DNA of 64,000 bases from contig NZ_LRUN01000029.1 of the NCBI RefSeq assembly GCF_001679645.1, forward strand, positions 1-64,000, given 5' to 3'. Position 1 is the stretch's first letter; each line of letters begins with the position of its first letter. Positions 24,903-33,652 of this stretch are shown one piece after another. Made by a program: the position numbers and the translations under genes. The notes under the pieces were generated by a model. That model saw only the letters and a program-made list of their open reading frames with translations, was not told the origin of the DNA and searched no databases. This DNA comes from Pseudomonas bananamidigenes (GTDB lineage Bacteria; Pseudomonadota; Gammaproteobacteria; Pseudomonadales; Pseudomonadaceae).

Positions 24903-25936
24903 GCGGCGATAAAATCCCACTCCAGTTGCACCAACTTCCGAACCTGCTTCAGTACATCTCGCCAGACCAGCGTGACACGTGGGTCGAGGTCGGCATGGGT
25001 CTGAAATCTGAGTTCGGGCAGGAGGGTTATGGCCCTTGGAACAACTGGAGCCAGAGCAGCAAGAGTTATGACGGCAAGGCGGCTTTGTCCGTCTGGAAGT
25101 CGTTCAAAAAGGGCGGTACCGGCATGGGCACAGTGATCAAGCTGGCCCTTGATGCGGGTTGGAAGCCCGACAAAACTGAAATGACTGCCGAGGAAAAAAA
25201 GCGGTTTGCGGCAGAGGCCGAGCTGCGGCGCAAACAGCGTCAGGCGGAGGTCGAGGCTGACGAAGCGTTACTCGAGGAAATGCGTGGGCTGGTGGCTGAC
25301 TGCTGTTTGCGTATCTGGAACGAATATTGTCAGTCGGAGGGGAGCAGCCCGTACCTGGACCGTAAGCAGGTTGGCGCATTCGGTGTCGGGTTCTTCAACA
25401 CTACGGTCATTCTGTCTATTGATGATCGCAACAAGCGTTGCCAGGTGTGGGCCGGCAGCAACGCCATGCAGTTTTTCAACGGCTTGCCAAAGTCCCGGCC
25501 CGACTACCTGAGTTTTCTGGTGTTCAAGCCGGGCAGCATTGCGATCCCGCTTCGTGACGCCACTGGCAAGCTGTGGAGCCTGCAATCGATCAATGGGCAG
25601 GGTACCAAACTGTTTCCAAAGTACGGGCGTAAGTCCGGTTGCTTCCATGTGTTGGGATCGGTCGATTCGCCTTCGGTGGTTGGCGAGGCCGAGGGATACG
25701 CGACGGCCGCAAGTGTTCACATGGCCAGCGGCTGGCCCGTGGCAATGGCGGTTGATTCCGGCAACCTGGTGAACGTCGCCCGGATTCTGCGCGAGACGCA
25801 CCCTGAGGCTTCGATCGTCATCGCGGGAGATGATGACCCGACTGCACCTGGTAATCCCGGACGGACCAAAGCGACTGCCGCAGCTCTTGAGGTCGGTGGC
25901 GTTGCGACGTTCCCGTATTTTGGGGAGGTTGCTTGA
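24899..25936 (+). CDS. Phage primase: PriCT-2 plus Toprim
   Basis: A 345-aa protein. Residues about 15-85 (LLQYISPDQRDTWVEVGMGL...ALSVWKSFKKGG) fit the PriCT-2 primase C-terminal-like domain. The C-terminal third has Toprim features: VVGEAEGYATAASV with the catalytic Glu and IVIAGDDDPTAPG with the Asp cluster. It would synthesise primers for phage replication with the helicase next door. Start fixed by ATGA overlap. Confidence 0.88.
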   Translation: MSGDKIPLQLHQLPNLLQYISPDQRDTWVEVGMGLKSEFGQEGYGPWNNWSQSSKSYDGKAALSVWKSFKKGGTGMGTVIKLALDAGWKPDKTEMTAEEKKRFAAEAELRRKQRQAEVEADEALLEEMRGLVADCCLRIWNEYCQSEGSSPYLDRKQVGAFGVGFFNTTVILSIDDRNKRCQVWAGSNAMQFFNGLPKSRPDYLSFLVFKPGSIAIPLRDATGKLWSLQSINGQGTKLFPKYGRKSGCFHVLGSVDSPSVVGEAEGYATAASVHMASGWPVAMAVDSGNLVNVARILRETHPEASIVIAGDDDPTAPGNPGRTKATAAALEVGGVATFPYFGEVA

Positions 25937-27648
25937 TGGCCAAGGACTGGAACGATTTGCACATCGAGCAAGGCCTTGATGTTGTGCGCACCCAGCTTTA
26001 TGCAGCGGCTGCTTCTGTTGTCCCTGTTCAGTTGGAAGATCTTCCCCGTTCCCCATCTCTGGAAGAGCCCGCCGATAACGGCGCTCCGGCTCCAGAGGGG
26101 GGCGGGGGGAACGGCTGGACGGCGGAACGGATCTTCACGCGGTTTGCGTTGGTCGAGGGCAAGACGGCGATCTTCGACACGTTCAAACGGGTGATCATCA
26201 AGAAGTCCGCTTTCGAAATGTTGGTGACGAAGCCGCTTGCGAAGGAATGGCTCGATCTGCCGGTGAAGAAGGTGATCGCTGATGACATGGCCGAGCGCCT
26301 GGCGAATAAGGCCAAGGCAGAAGCGAAGTTCAAACAGGTCAGCGGGGAGGGCATGCCGCCGGTTGAGCGCTACGTCTATATCGACGGGACGAAGGACACG
26401 TGGGACGTGCAGAAGCGCAGGCGCGTTCCGGAAGGTGCACTGAAGATGTCGCTGGGCGATGCGTACGGTATGTGGTTGAACAGTCCTGACCGCCGCACCG
26501 TAGATATGGAACACATTGTTTTCGACCCTCGCATGACGAAAGACCCTGAGGTCTACATCAACACATTCGAGGGGCTGCCCTTGGTGCCCGACAGTGACCG
26601 CGACAAGTGCAAGACCTTGCAGTGGATCATCACCTTTTTGTGCAACGGTGATCGAGACGCGGCGGATTGGCTGACGAAGTGGCTTGCCTTCCCGTTGCAG
26701 AATGTCGGCGCCAAGATGGACACGGCCGTGCTGTTCCACTCGACAGAGGAAGGCAGCGGCAAAAGTCTCCTGTTCAGTGACATCATGGGCCGGATCTATG
26801 GTGACTGCGGTGCAACGGTTGGCCAGGCACAGCTCGAATCGAACTGGACGGTTTGGCAGTCGAACAAGTTGTACGGTGTGTTTGAAGAGGTTGTCAGTCG
26901 GGACCAGCGTTACAACCAGGTCGGCAAGATCAAACACATGGTCACCGGTAAGACGGTTCGGATGGAATCCAAATTCGTGAACGGTTGGGAGGAAGCCAAC
27001 CATATGAACGCGGTGTTCTTGTCGAATGAGATCATGCCATGGCCGATCGGGGAGAAGGATCGGCGTATGTTGGTGATGTGGCCCAAGGATCCTTTACCCG
27101 AGGCCGAACAGAAGAAGGTCAAGCACGAGTTGGCCAATGGTGGTGTCGAGGCGCTTTATGACTACTTGCTGAGCTATCCGCTCGGTGACTTCGATGAGCG
27201 GACCAAACCGCCGAATACGGCAGCGCGTCAGCGTCTGGTTGAGTTGAGTATGGCGAGCTGGCAGACGTTCTTGCGGGAATGGCGTTACGGGATGCTCGGC
27301 GCTCCGTTCTCGGTGTGCGTGAGCAGTGACCTTTATGCGTTGTTCCTGGAGTGGTGCCATCGCAACAAGGAACACACGCTGAGCCACACGAAGTTCAGCG
27401 GCTTCATTTCGACCCAGGTCGATAAGGTGCCTCGGGTGCCTTGGATGGAGGGCGCACGCCGTTCATTCGGTACGTTCTTCTTCCCGTGGTCTGGTGTAGA
27501 GCGTGCGCCTTCCCCGTCCCCATCCTTGACTGCAGCTGCGCTGGGAACAGCGGTTGCCACATGGCGAGAGCAAGCCAAGGCCAGCGGATGGAGCGTGGAT
27601 AGCTGGGAACACGTCAAGTTCGCTGACCGGGGGAGTGTGGCCGCATGA
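25936..27648 (+). CDS. Phage replicative helicase (DUF5906 type)
   Basis: A 570-aa protein. A Walker A motif STEEGSGKS sits at residues 269-277, with flanking sequence of the DUF5906/D5-like primase-helicase family (TAVLFHSTEEGSGKSLLF and VFEEVVSRD). The N-terminal region looks unique. It should unwind DNA at the phage origin. The ATG at 25936 overlaps the primase stop by one base (TGATG) and has GGGGAGG upstream. The repeat cluster that follows may be the origin. Confidence 0.88.
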   Translation: MAKDWNDLHIEQGLDVVRTQLYAAAASVVPVQLEDLPRSPSLEEPADNGAPAPEGGGGNGWTAERIFTRFALVEGKTAIFDTFKRVIIKKSAFEMLVTKPLAKEWLDLPVKKVIADDMAERLANKAKAEAKFKQVSGEGMPPVERYVYIDGTKDTWDVQKRRRVPEGALKMSLGDAYGMWLNSPDRRTVDMEHIVFDPRMTKDPEVYINTFEGLPLVPDSDRDKCKTLQWIITFLCNGDRDAADWLTKWLAFPLQNVGAKMDTAVLFHSTEEGSGKSLLFSDIMGRIYGDCGATVGQAQLESNWTVWQSNKLYGVFEEVVSRDQRYNQVGKIKHMVTGKTVRMESKFVNGWEEANHMNAVFLSNEIMPWPIGEKDRRMLVMWPKDPLPEAEQKKVKHELANGGVEALYDYLLSYPLGDFDERTKPPNTAARQRLVELSMASWQTFLREWRYGMLGAPFSVCVSSDLYALFLEWCHRNKEHTLSHTKFSGFISTQVDKVPRVPWMEGARRSFGTFFFPWSGVERAPSPSPSLTAAALGTAVATWREQAKASGWSVDSWEHVKFADRGSVAA

Positions 27649-27980
27649 TGACCAGAAGTGTGTCAGGTGTGTTCCCTGTGTTTCAGGTTGAAATTCGAAA
27701 CCTGACACAGCTACAGCCCACGGTTTTCGCGGGTTTCTGTACCCGTGTGTCAGGTGTGTCAGGTTTTACCCGCGTGCAGGCGTGCGCACGCACAGAAACA
27801 ATGACAACTCATCAACACTTAATTCGTTTTTTCATGCGTGAAGAACAACCCAACACACCTGACACACCTGACACAGTAGTTTTAAAGCAATGTTTTATAA
27901 GGGTTTTTGGTGTGTTGGGTTTGTGTCGGGTTGAAGGTTTTTTGTGTCGGGTTCGGTTTTTCGGGGGGAAGGGTCGATGA
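27645..27980 (+). CDS. Repeat-encoded ORF of unknown role, overlaps putative origin
   Basis: A 111-aa frame built partly from repeats: SVSGV, RVSGVSGF, NTPDTPDT, VFGVLG. These arise from 9-bp-spaced TGTCAGG repeats read in both orientations. It has ATGA overlaps with the helicase before and the next gene after, which argues for real translation. On protein features alone I would doubt it: low complexity and no recognisable domain. The DNA repeats may be the real function. Confidence 0.45.
   Translation: MMTRSVSGVFPVFQVEIRNLTQLQPTVFAGFCTRVSGVSGFTRVQACARTETMTTHQHLIRFFMREEQPNTPDTPDTVVLKQCFIRVFGVLGLCRVEGFLCRVRFFGGKGR
27661..27876. repeat. Mirrored TGTCAGG repeat cluster
   Basis: TGTCAGG occurs forward at 27661, 27748 and 27757, and inverted at 27701, 27858 and 27867. 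Both pairs have 9-bp spacing, giving a long inverted repeat (GTGTCAGGTGTGTCAGG) separated by about 95 bp. An AT-rich stretch follows (27876-27905). The pattern resembles iterons with an AT-rich unwinding element. Confidence 0.7.
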
Positions 27981-28465
27981 TCGAGGAAATCGAAGAACTC
28001 ATGCAGCACTGGGGCAACCAGTTCAACCAGGTTGGTGAGGGCGGCGGTCTGGGCAGCCCAATGGCGACGATCATCGAATGGGGTGGCTCTGCCCCTCGGG
28101 GGACGCCGGGATCTCGCGACCTTATGATGGCGGCAGGTGGCGGCATGGATCATGCGGCGCTGGAAGTTGCGGCAGCCTTGGCGCAACTTGAGCGTCAGTC
28201 CGAGAAAGGGGCGCTGTTGGTGACCCTGGCGCGCAATCGTTATTTGCCTCGGCCTGCGTTGTCGGTTCGATCGCAGTTGCCCTATCTGGGGCTCGGGGAG
28301 GACGCCGACCGGACGTACAGGAACTGGGTCCATGCGCTGCACCAGCAGATGCTGGTCATTTTGACTGTGCGCACTGCGCCGATGCGTGAGCGCAATCGGC
28401 GCGGCAGATCGAGTGAGACCGATCTGACTCGAGTTTCGAAAGTCGCTCGCGTGAGGGTTTGCTAG
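27977..28465 (+). CDS. Phage protein, possible late-gene regulator
   Basis: A 162-aa protein (MIEEIEELMQHWGNQFNQVG...). A helical region with LGLGEDADRTYRNWVHALHQQMLVIL near the end looks like a sigma-4-type or helix-turn-helix DNA-binding segment. It is last before the late leader with two terminators, the position of lambda Q, so a late antiterminator or activator is likely; the family is not certain. Start fixed by ATGA overlap. Confidence 0.65.
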   Translation: MIEEIEELMQHWGNQFNQVGEGGGLGSPMATIIEWGGSAPRGTPGSRDLMMAAGGGMDHAALEVAAALAQLERQSEKGALLVTLARNRYLPRPALSVRSQLPYLGLGEDADRTYRNWVHALHQQMLVILTVRTAPMRERNRRGRSSETDLTRVSKVARVRVC

Positions 28466-28534
28466 ATACCGTTCGTCCGGGTGGTTTGCCTCAAACCTGC
28501 GTCAAAGTGCGTCAAAGGTGCGTCGAGACAACCA

Positions 28535-28562
28535 ACCGAAAAGAGGCCCTTTTCGGTTTTTC
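28535..28562 (+). terminator. Terminator in late leader (first)
   Basis: 9-bp stem ACCGAAAAG / CTTTTCGGT, then TTTTT. Confidence 0.7.
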
Positions 28563-28664
28563 CGGAGGCAGGTAAAAAGTCCCCACGATATGCGATTTGC
28601 GCCTGAATCGCTCATTGAGCACGTGCTGTGCAGCTTCACCCGGTTCTCCCCGAGCCGGTCACCT

Positions 28665-28688
28665 AACCCCGCTTCGGCGGGGTTTTTA
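28665..28688 (+). terminator. Terminator in late leader (second)
   Basis: 8-bp stem AACCCCGC / GCGGGGTT with a TTCG tetraloop and a T-rich tail, 37 bp before the holin start. Confidence 0.85.
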
Positions 28689-28724
28689 TTTTCGGCCCGA
28701 TGGGTGTCTGCAAGGAGAATCAGC

Positions 28725-29078
28725 ATGAGCGAGCCGGCAACTGTTGTCGTGGCCGGTGGTGTGGGACTGGCGGCTACCGGCCTGCTGGCGGGTGTGGACA
28801 TACTCGCGGTGATCGGTGCGCTGGCTGGTTCTCTGGTGTTCTTCACTACCACTGAGGAATTGCCGGTCTGGAAGCGTGTTCTCTTCCTGCTGGTGTCTTT
28901 CGTGATGGGTTACATGTTCGCCCCTGGCATGGCCGAAGTTGAGTTGTTCGGCACCAGGCCTTTCAAGTACACCGGGCCGGCGGCGTTCGGTGCGTCGGTG
29001 GTGGTTGTGACTGTCGCGCTGGCCGTCATCAAGCGGCGCGGCCTCATTGCTGAACAGCAAGGGAGGCAGGATGGATAG
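28725..29078 (+). CDS. Putative phage holin
   Basis: A 117-aa membrane protein with three or four hydrophobic segments (VVVAGGVGLAATGLLAG; ILAVIGALAGSLVFF; RVLFLLVSFVMGYMF; a fourth near 95-110) and a charged tail (KRRGLIAEQQGRQDG). It matches the putative phage holin class that lies at the head of Pseudomonas late operons. AAGGAG precedes the ATG. Confidence 0.75.
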   Translation: MSEPATVVVAGGVGLAATGLLAGVDILAVIGALAGSLVFFTTTEELPVWKRVLFLLVSFVMGYMFAPGMAEVELFGTRPFKYTGPAAFGASVVVVTVALAVIKRRGLIAEQQGRQDG

Positions 29079-29361
29079 TCAACTTATGCCGCAAGTACTC
29101 ACTCAGGCCACGTTCTGGTTGTGCGTGGCTCTGTTCGTTCGCTTGTTCACCTTCCGTCGGCGCGGTGCCCGGTTCCGCCGGAGCATGAGCTGTCTTGCGT
29201 GGGTGGTGATGGTCGCTGCGGGATCCGCTGTGGTGTACATCGGCAAAGGGCAGTTGGTCATGCCGCCGAACTCTTGGCCGCTGGTGATCGTGCTGGCGGT
29301 GTTCGTTGGGTCGGTGTACCAGAGCAGCGGCAATCTGGCCCGTGTCTGGAAGATGGGCTGA
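29071..29361 (+). CDS. Putative 3TM phage holin
   Basis: A 96-aa protein with three hydrophobic segments separated by a basic loop (FTFRRRGARFRRS), fitting the 3TM holin family (Phage_holin_3). It overlaps the preceding holin gene by 8 bp, so the two may form a holin/antiholin pair. GGGAGG precedes the ATG. Confidence 0.75.
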   Translation: MDSQLMPQVLTQATFWLCVALFVRLFTFRRRGARFRRSMSCLAWVVMVAAGSAVVYIGKGQLVMPPNSWPLVIVLAVFVGSVYQSSGNLARVWKMG

Positions 29362-29729
29362 TGGGCAAGGTATCGGATGACCGTCGCGGCAGCAGCACCG
29401 AACGGGGTTACGGGTACAAGTGGCAGAAGTCACGCGATGCACACCTGCGGGCGAATCCGTACTGCACGATGTGTTCGTGCGATCGGCGTCCGGTGGCGGC
29501 CACAGTTGTTGACCACAAGGTGCCGCCCAAGCTGAAGGAAGCCAAGGACAGCGGGGATCCGGTGCGGATCAAGGCGGCGTGGAAACTGTTTTGGGACCCT
29601 GAGAACTGGGCAGGCCTGTGCAAGTTCTGTCACGACTCGACGAAGCAACGGATCGAGAAGAGCGGGCGCGTGCCGGGGTGTCATGCCGACGGCCGTCCGG
29701 TCGATCCGGGGCATCACTGGAACCGGTGA
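29361..29729 (+). CDS. HNH endonuclease
   Basis: A 122-aa HNH nuclease. Cysteine pairs YCTMCSC and LCKFCHDST bind structural zinc, and VVDHKVPPK carries the HNH histidine-containing motif. In HK97-type phages such an HNH protein sits beside the terminase and is required with TerL/TerS for cos cleavage and packaging. The ATG overlaps the preceding stop (TGATG). Confidence 0.9.
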   Translation: MGKVSDDRRGSSTERGYGYKWQKSRDAHLRANPYCTMCSCDRRPVAATVVDHKVPPKLKEAKDSGDPVRIKAAWKLFWDPENWAGLCKFCHDSTKQRIEKSGRVPGCHADGRPVDPGHHWNR

Positions 29730-29885
29730 CCGCCCATCCCCGACGCACCAAAAAATGGCACGCCCCGAGGGTAGGGGGGGTGAAAAACTTCATTTCGACT
29801 TCTCTCTAGACCGATCGCCCCCCTCTTTACGCAAAGTCGGGAAAAATGAGGGAGGGGGGGTATCGACAGGTAAGGGGTTGAATTT
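29730..29885. other. Candidate cos region
   Basis: 156 bp between HNH and terminase small subunit, with runs of G (GGGGGGG near 29776 and 29862) and C (29817-29823) and no gene. cos sites of HNH/P27-terminase phages lie in this interval. The exact cut cannot be assigned. Confidence 0.4.
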
Positions 29886-30419
29886 ATGGCAGGAAATGGA
29901 AATTCGGGCCGTCCGTCTTTGCCGGCGTCGGTTCATTTGTTGCGGGGAAATCCGAGCGGTAAAAACGTCGCTGCTTTGCTGGACGAAGTTCAGTCCCCAA
30001 CAGTCCCGGTGAAAGCCCCGCCCATGCCTGATGTCCTTTCGGACGATGCCAAGGCCGAGTGGGAGCGGGTGGTACCGGCGCTGATGTCTATGCGGCTTCT
30101 CTCCGAACTCGATGCCATGGCGCTGGCCGCGTACTGCCAAGCTGCTGCGGATTGGCGCCGTTACCAGCGGCTGATCGCGGAGAAAAACGCCAAGTCCACC
30201 GATGAACTGGGCGGCGATGTCCAGACCTTCAAGACCGGTGCCCAGCAGATGCACGTTCTGCGGCAGCTCGCCAACGACGCCGAGCGCCGCGCCAACGCCG
30301 CCGGCGCTCAGTTCGGTATGTCGCCAGTGTCCCGGCGCAACCTGAAAGCGCCGGCGCCCCCGCAAGGTGAGTTATTCCCCAATGGCCCAAGAGCAGCCGC
30401 TGAACGATACTTCAGTTGA
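29886..30419 (+). CDS. Terminase small subunit, P27 family
   Basis: A 177-aa protein: an N-terminal basic segment (NGNSGRPSLPASVHLLRGNPSGKN), then a helical P27-family core (DAKAEWERVVPALMSMRLLSELDAMALAAYCQAAADW). It binds the packaging site and recruits TerL. The last codons overlap the start of the large-subunit gene. Confidence 0.93.
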   Translation: MAGNGNSGRPSLPASVHLLRGNPSGKNVAALLDEVQSPTVPVKAPPMPDVLSDDAKAEWERVVPALMSMRLLSELDAMALAAYCQAAADWRRYQRLIAEKNAKSTDELGGDVQTFKTGAQQMHVLRQLANDAERRANAAGAQFGMSPVSRRNLKAPAPPQGELFPNGPRAAAERYFS

Positions 30420-32196
30420 TGACCGAGTAACCGGCTACGCGAAGGCCGTGCTTGCTGGTGAAATCATCGCGGGCCCGGATGTCCGCAATGCGTGCAAGCG
30501 TCACTTGCGAGATTTGAAGAACGGTCCGGATCGCGGGTTGGTGTTCGACCTGGACCGTGTGAATCGTGCCATCGGCTTTTTCGAAGATGTCCTCTGCCTC
30601 AACGGCGGTGACTACGAGGGTATGCCGTTCTTGCTCGCACCCTGGCAGGCATTCGTCGTAGGCAGCCTGTTTGGCTGGATGACAGAGGATGGTTTCCGGC
30701 GTTTCCGCCTGGGCTACATCGAGACGGGAAAGGGCTCGGGTAAAAGTCCTCTGGTTGCTGGCATCGGCTTGTATGGTCTGGCTTCTGATGGTGAAAGGCG
30801 TGCGGAAATCTACGCGGCCGCCACCAAGCGCGATCAGGCCATGGTCTTGTTTCGGGACGCCGTATCGATGGTGGACATGTCACCGTCGCTGTATTCCCGG
30901 GTGGTGCAATCAGGTCGAGACGAAAAGGTCTGGAACCTCTACTACCCCAATACCCGTTCATTCTTCCGCCCGATCAGCGCGGACGAAGGCCAGTCCGGCC
31001 CGCGCCCCCACATCGGCCTGCTCGATGAGGTGCACGAACACAAGACTGCCGCGACCGTGAACATGATGCGCGCCGGTACCAAGAACCGACGCAAGGCTCT
31101 GGTGGTGATGATCACCAACAGCGGATCGGATAAAAAGACGGTCTGCGGTCAGTACCACGACCTGGGCGTGCGGATCTGTGCGGACATCGAAACAGACGAC
31201 AGCTTCTTCGCGTTCATCTGTTCGCTGGATGAAGGGGATGATCCGTTCACGGACGAAGCCTGCTGGCCGAAGGTCAACCCCTCGCTTGATCACATCGCTG
31301 AAGGGCAAACCGACGGCATCCCCGGACGCAAGTATTTGCGTGAACAGGTGCAGTCAGCCCGGGGCCTACCGGCGCAAGAGTCCGTGGTTCGCCGACTCAA
31401 CTTCTGCGAATGGACTCAGGCTGATGCGCCTTGGATTTCGTGGGCTGTCTGGAAACAGGCCGAGGAGCGCGTACCGATGCGGCTTCTCCGCAACCGCCGT
31501 TGCGTTGCCGGGCTCGACCTGGCCAGCACCACCGACCTGACTGCGTTCGTGCTGTTGTTCTGGCCGGTGCCGCACGACCCTCACTGGCGGTTGCTGCCGT
31601 ACTTCTGGATTCCGGATGAGGATCTGCAAGGGCGGGAGGATCGGGACAAGGTTCCGTACGCCATGTGGGTCAAGGACGGTCACCTCGAGACGACTCCCGG
31701 TCGAGCCATCAGCAAGAAGCACGTACTGATGCGGCTCGTAAAAATCTGCGCGTACTTCGATGTCGAGCGAATCGGTTACGACCGTTGGCGCGTGGAAGAC
31801 CTGCTGCAACTGATGGCGGATGAGGATATCTCGCTGCCGGAAATGGTCGGCTTCGGCCAAGGCTTCAAGGACATGGCGCCGGCTGTCGATGAGTTCGAAC
31901 GCCGGTTGCTGGGGCGTGCAGATGAGCAGGGCGTCATTGATCTGGATCCGGCGGATGTTGAAGTCATCGAAACGGAAACGGTCGAAACCCTACGCCATGA
32001 CGGTAACCCGGTCATGACCTGGTGCGCCGGTAACGCGGTGATCGTTTGCGATCCGGCCAACAACCGAAAGGCCGACAAGGCCAAAGCCACAGGGCGGATT
32101 GACGGCATCGTGGCATCCATCATCGCTGTCGGGACCAGTATCAAATCCGCAGGCCCGAGCGGCAAATCCATCTACGACGAAGGGGCAGGTATATGA
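30382..32196 (+). CDS. Terminase large subunit
   Basis: A 604-aa HK97-type TerL. The ATPase has Walker A TGKGSGKS near residue 117 and Walker B GLLDEVHE near 213; the nuclease domain starts with GLDLASTTD near 376 and has later acidic residues. It packages DNA into the prohead and cuts it. I use ATG 30382; GTG 30367 is a possible longer start, with AAGG upstream not deciding. It overlaps the small subunit. Confidence 0.95.
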   Translation: MAQEQPLNDTSVDDRVTGYAKAVLAGEIIAGPDVRNACKRHLRDLKNGPDRGLVFDLDRVNRAIGFFEDVLCLNGGDYEGMPFLLAPWQAFVVGSLFGWMTEDGFRRFRLGYIETGKGSGKSPLVAGIGLYGLASDGERRAEIYAAATKRDQAMVLFRDAVSMVDMSPSLYSRVVQSGRDEKVWNLYYPNTRSFFRPISADEGQSGPRPHIGLLDEVHEHKTAATVNMMRAGTKNRRKALVVMITNSGSDKKTVCGQYHDLGVRICADIETDDSFFAFICSLDEGDDPFTDEACWPKVNPSLDHIAEGQTDGIPGRKYLREQVQSARGLPAQESVVRRLNFCEWTQADAPWISWAVWKQAEERVPMRLLRNRRCVAGLDLASTTDLTAFVLLFWPVPHDPHWRLLPYFWIPDEDLQGREDRDKVPYAMWVKDGHLETTPGRAISKKHVLMRLVKICAYFDVERIGYDRWRVEDLLQLMADEDISLPEMVGFGQGFKDMAPAVDEFERRLLGRADEQGVIDLDPADVEVIETETVETLRHDGNPVMTWCAGNAVIVCDPANNRKADKAKATGRIDGIVASIIAVGTSIKSAGPSGKSIYDEGAGI

Positions 32197-32378
32197 AATT
32201 AGCCATCGCGGCCTGGCTGGCCGGCCTGCTGGGCTTCGGGCTGCTGGTGGGTGGAGTGACGCTGATCAGCGTTCCGGCTGGTTGCATCGTCGCCGGGCTC
32301 GGCCTGATGGCCTGGGCCTACCTGGCCGATCGCGCAGCCGCTGTACTGAAAGCCCAATCCAAACCCCAAGGAGGTTGA
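32193..32378 (+). CDS. Small phage membrane protein
   Basis: A 61-aa protein with two hydrophobic helices (AIAAWLAGLLGFGLLVGGV; PAGCIVAGLGLMAWAYLA) and a polar tail. The ATG overlaps the TerL stop. Small membrane proteins often sit between terminase and portal in this phage type; the role is unknown. Confidence 0.75.
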   Translation: MKLAIAAWLAGLLGFGLLVGGVTLISVPAGCIVAGLGLMAWAYLADRAAAVLKAQSKPQGG

Positions 32379-32380
32379 GC

Positions 32381-33652
32381 ATGTTTTTCTCAAGCGTGCT
32401 CGGCGAAGGGCGCGGCACTCTCACAAACCCGGACAGCGGATTCTGGCGCGGCCTCATCGGCAGCGGCCGCAACAGCTCGGGAGTCACAGTCACACCCGAG
32501 TCCGCGCTGGGCCTGCCCATCCTGCAGAACTGCGTCACGCTGCTGGCGGAAACCATGGGGCAGTTGCCCTGTGAGATGTACCGCCGGCAAGACAAAGGGC
32601 AGCGGGAACCGGCGATCAATCATCCGGCCTATGACGTCCTGCGGTACCAGCCCAACGGATTCCAGACTCCGTATGAATACCGGGAATGCACCCAGCTCGC
32701 GGCGGGTCTGCGGGGCAACGGTTACAGCTTCATTGACCGTCGTGACGACGGCAACGTCATCGGCCTGTGGCCGTTGTGCAATAACAAGGTGCAGGTGCTG
32801 AAAGGTGCCGACCTGCTGCCGTACTACCGCATCGGCGCGAGCGAAGCGCTGCCGATGCGCATGATCCACCACGTGCGCTGGGTCAGCACGAATCACTACG
32901 TCGGCCTTTCCCCGATCGAAGTGCACGCGGATTCACTGGGGCTCGCCCAGGCCGTGCGGCAATACACGGGCAAGAGTTTCGCCAACGGCGTGACCGTATC
33001 CGGCGTGATCGAGCGCCCCCGTGAAGCTCCGTCGATCAAGGATCAGGGCAGCATCGACAAGATCGTTGATCAGTGGGGCCAGAAGTTCGGCGGCATGGAC
33101 AATGCCAAGAAGGTCGCGCTGTTGCAGGAGGGCATGACGTTCAAGCCAGTGTCGATGAACAACGTGGACGCCGAGGTGCTTGGCATCCTCAAAACCACCG
33201 GCACCGATATCGCCCGGATCTACAAAATCCCGCTGCCCATGGTCAACGACCTGGAAAAGTCGAACTACAACACGCTCGAGCAACTGATGATCCAGTTCGT
33301 GGTGTTCGCGTTGCTGCCGTGGGTCAAGCGTCACGAACAGTCGATGATGCGCGACTTCCTGCTGCCGAAGGATCGGCGTGAGTACTTCATCGAGTTCAAC
33401 CTGTCCGGTCTGCTGCGTGGCGATCAGAAGAGTCGCTACGAAGCCTATGCCATCGGCAGGCAATGGGGCTGGCTCAGCGTCAACGACATCCGCCGACTGG
33501 AGAACATGCCGCCAGTGCCTGGTGGCGATATCTACCTGCAACCCCTGAACATGGTCGATGCAGGCAAACCCGGCGGCGATTTGACCAACCCCCAAGTCCG
33601 AGCCCAGCTCGAACTTCAGCACGCTGAAATCGGAAGGATTCTTGCCCAATGA
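32381..33652 (+). CDS. HK97-family portal protein
   Basis: A 423-aa portal protein. Family features include PILQNCVTLLAETMGQLPC near residue 45, the central ARIYKIPLPMVNDLE, and a C-terminal LSVNDIRRLENMPPVPGGD. Twelve copies form the DNA entry vertex. AAGGAGG precedes the ATG. It overlaps the protease by ATGA. Confidence 0.95.
   Translation: MFFSSVLGEGRGTLTNPDSGFWRGLIGSGRNSSGVTVTPESALGLPILQNCVTLLAETMGQLPCEMYRRQDKGQREPAINHPAYDVLRYQPNGFQTPYEYRECTQLAAGLRGNGYSFIDRRDDGNVIGLWPLCNNKVQVLKGADLLPYYRIGASEALPMRMIHHVRWVSTNHYVGLSPIEVHADSLGLAQAVRQYTGKSFANGVTVSGVIERPREAPSIKDQGSIDKIVDQWGQKFGGMDNAKKVALLQEGMTFKPVSMNNVDAEVLGILKTTGTDIARIYKIPLPMVNDLEKSNYNTLEQLMIQFVVFALLPWVKRHEQSMMRDFLLPKDRREYFIEFNLSGLLRGDQKSRYEAYAIGRQWGWLSVNDIRRLENMPPVPGGDIYLQPLNMVDAGKPGGDLTNPQVRAQLELQHAEIGRILAQ

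Larger units (their letters stand above)
28466..28724 (+). promoter_or_regulatory. Late-operon leader region
   Basis: 259 bp without a gene, holding two terminators (28535 and 28665) before the holin gene. Such a leader is expected where a Q-like antiterminator controls late transcription. It also has a direct repeat of GCGTCAAAG (28499 and 28509). The promoter itself was not located with confidence. Confidence 0.5.

Noticed and set aside
25717..27003. 428-aa minus-strand frame
   Set aside because: Antisense to the primase and helicase genes; no promoter or ribosome site.
27661..27876. CRISPR array
   Set aside because: The repeats are 7-9 bp, mirrored and unevenly spaced; no 25-40 bp repeat/spacer periodicity.
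29730..29885. Small gene between HNH and TerS
   Set aside because: No frame with a ribosome site; homopolymer runs and position fit a cos region better.
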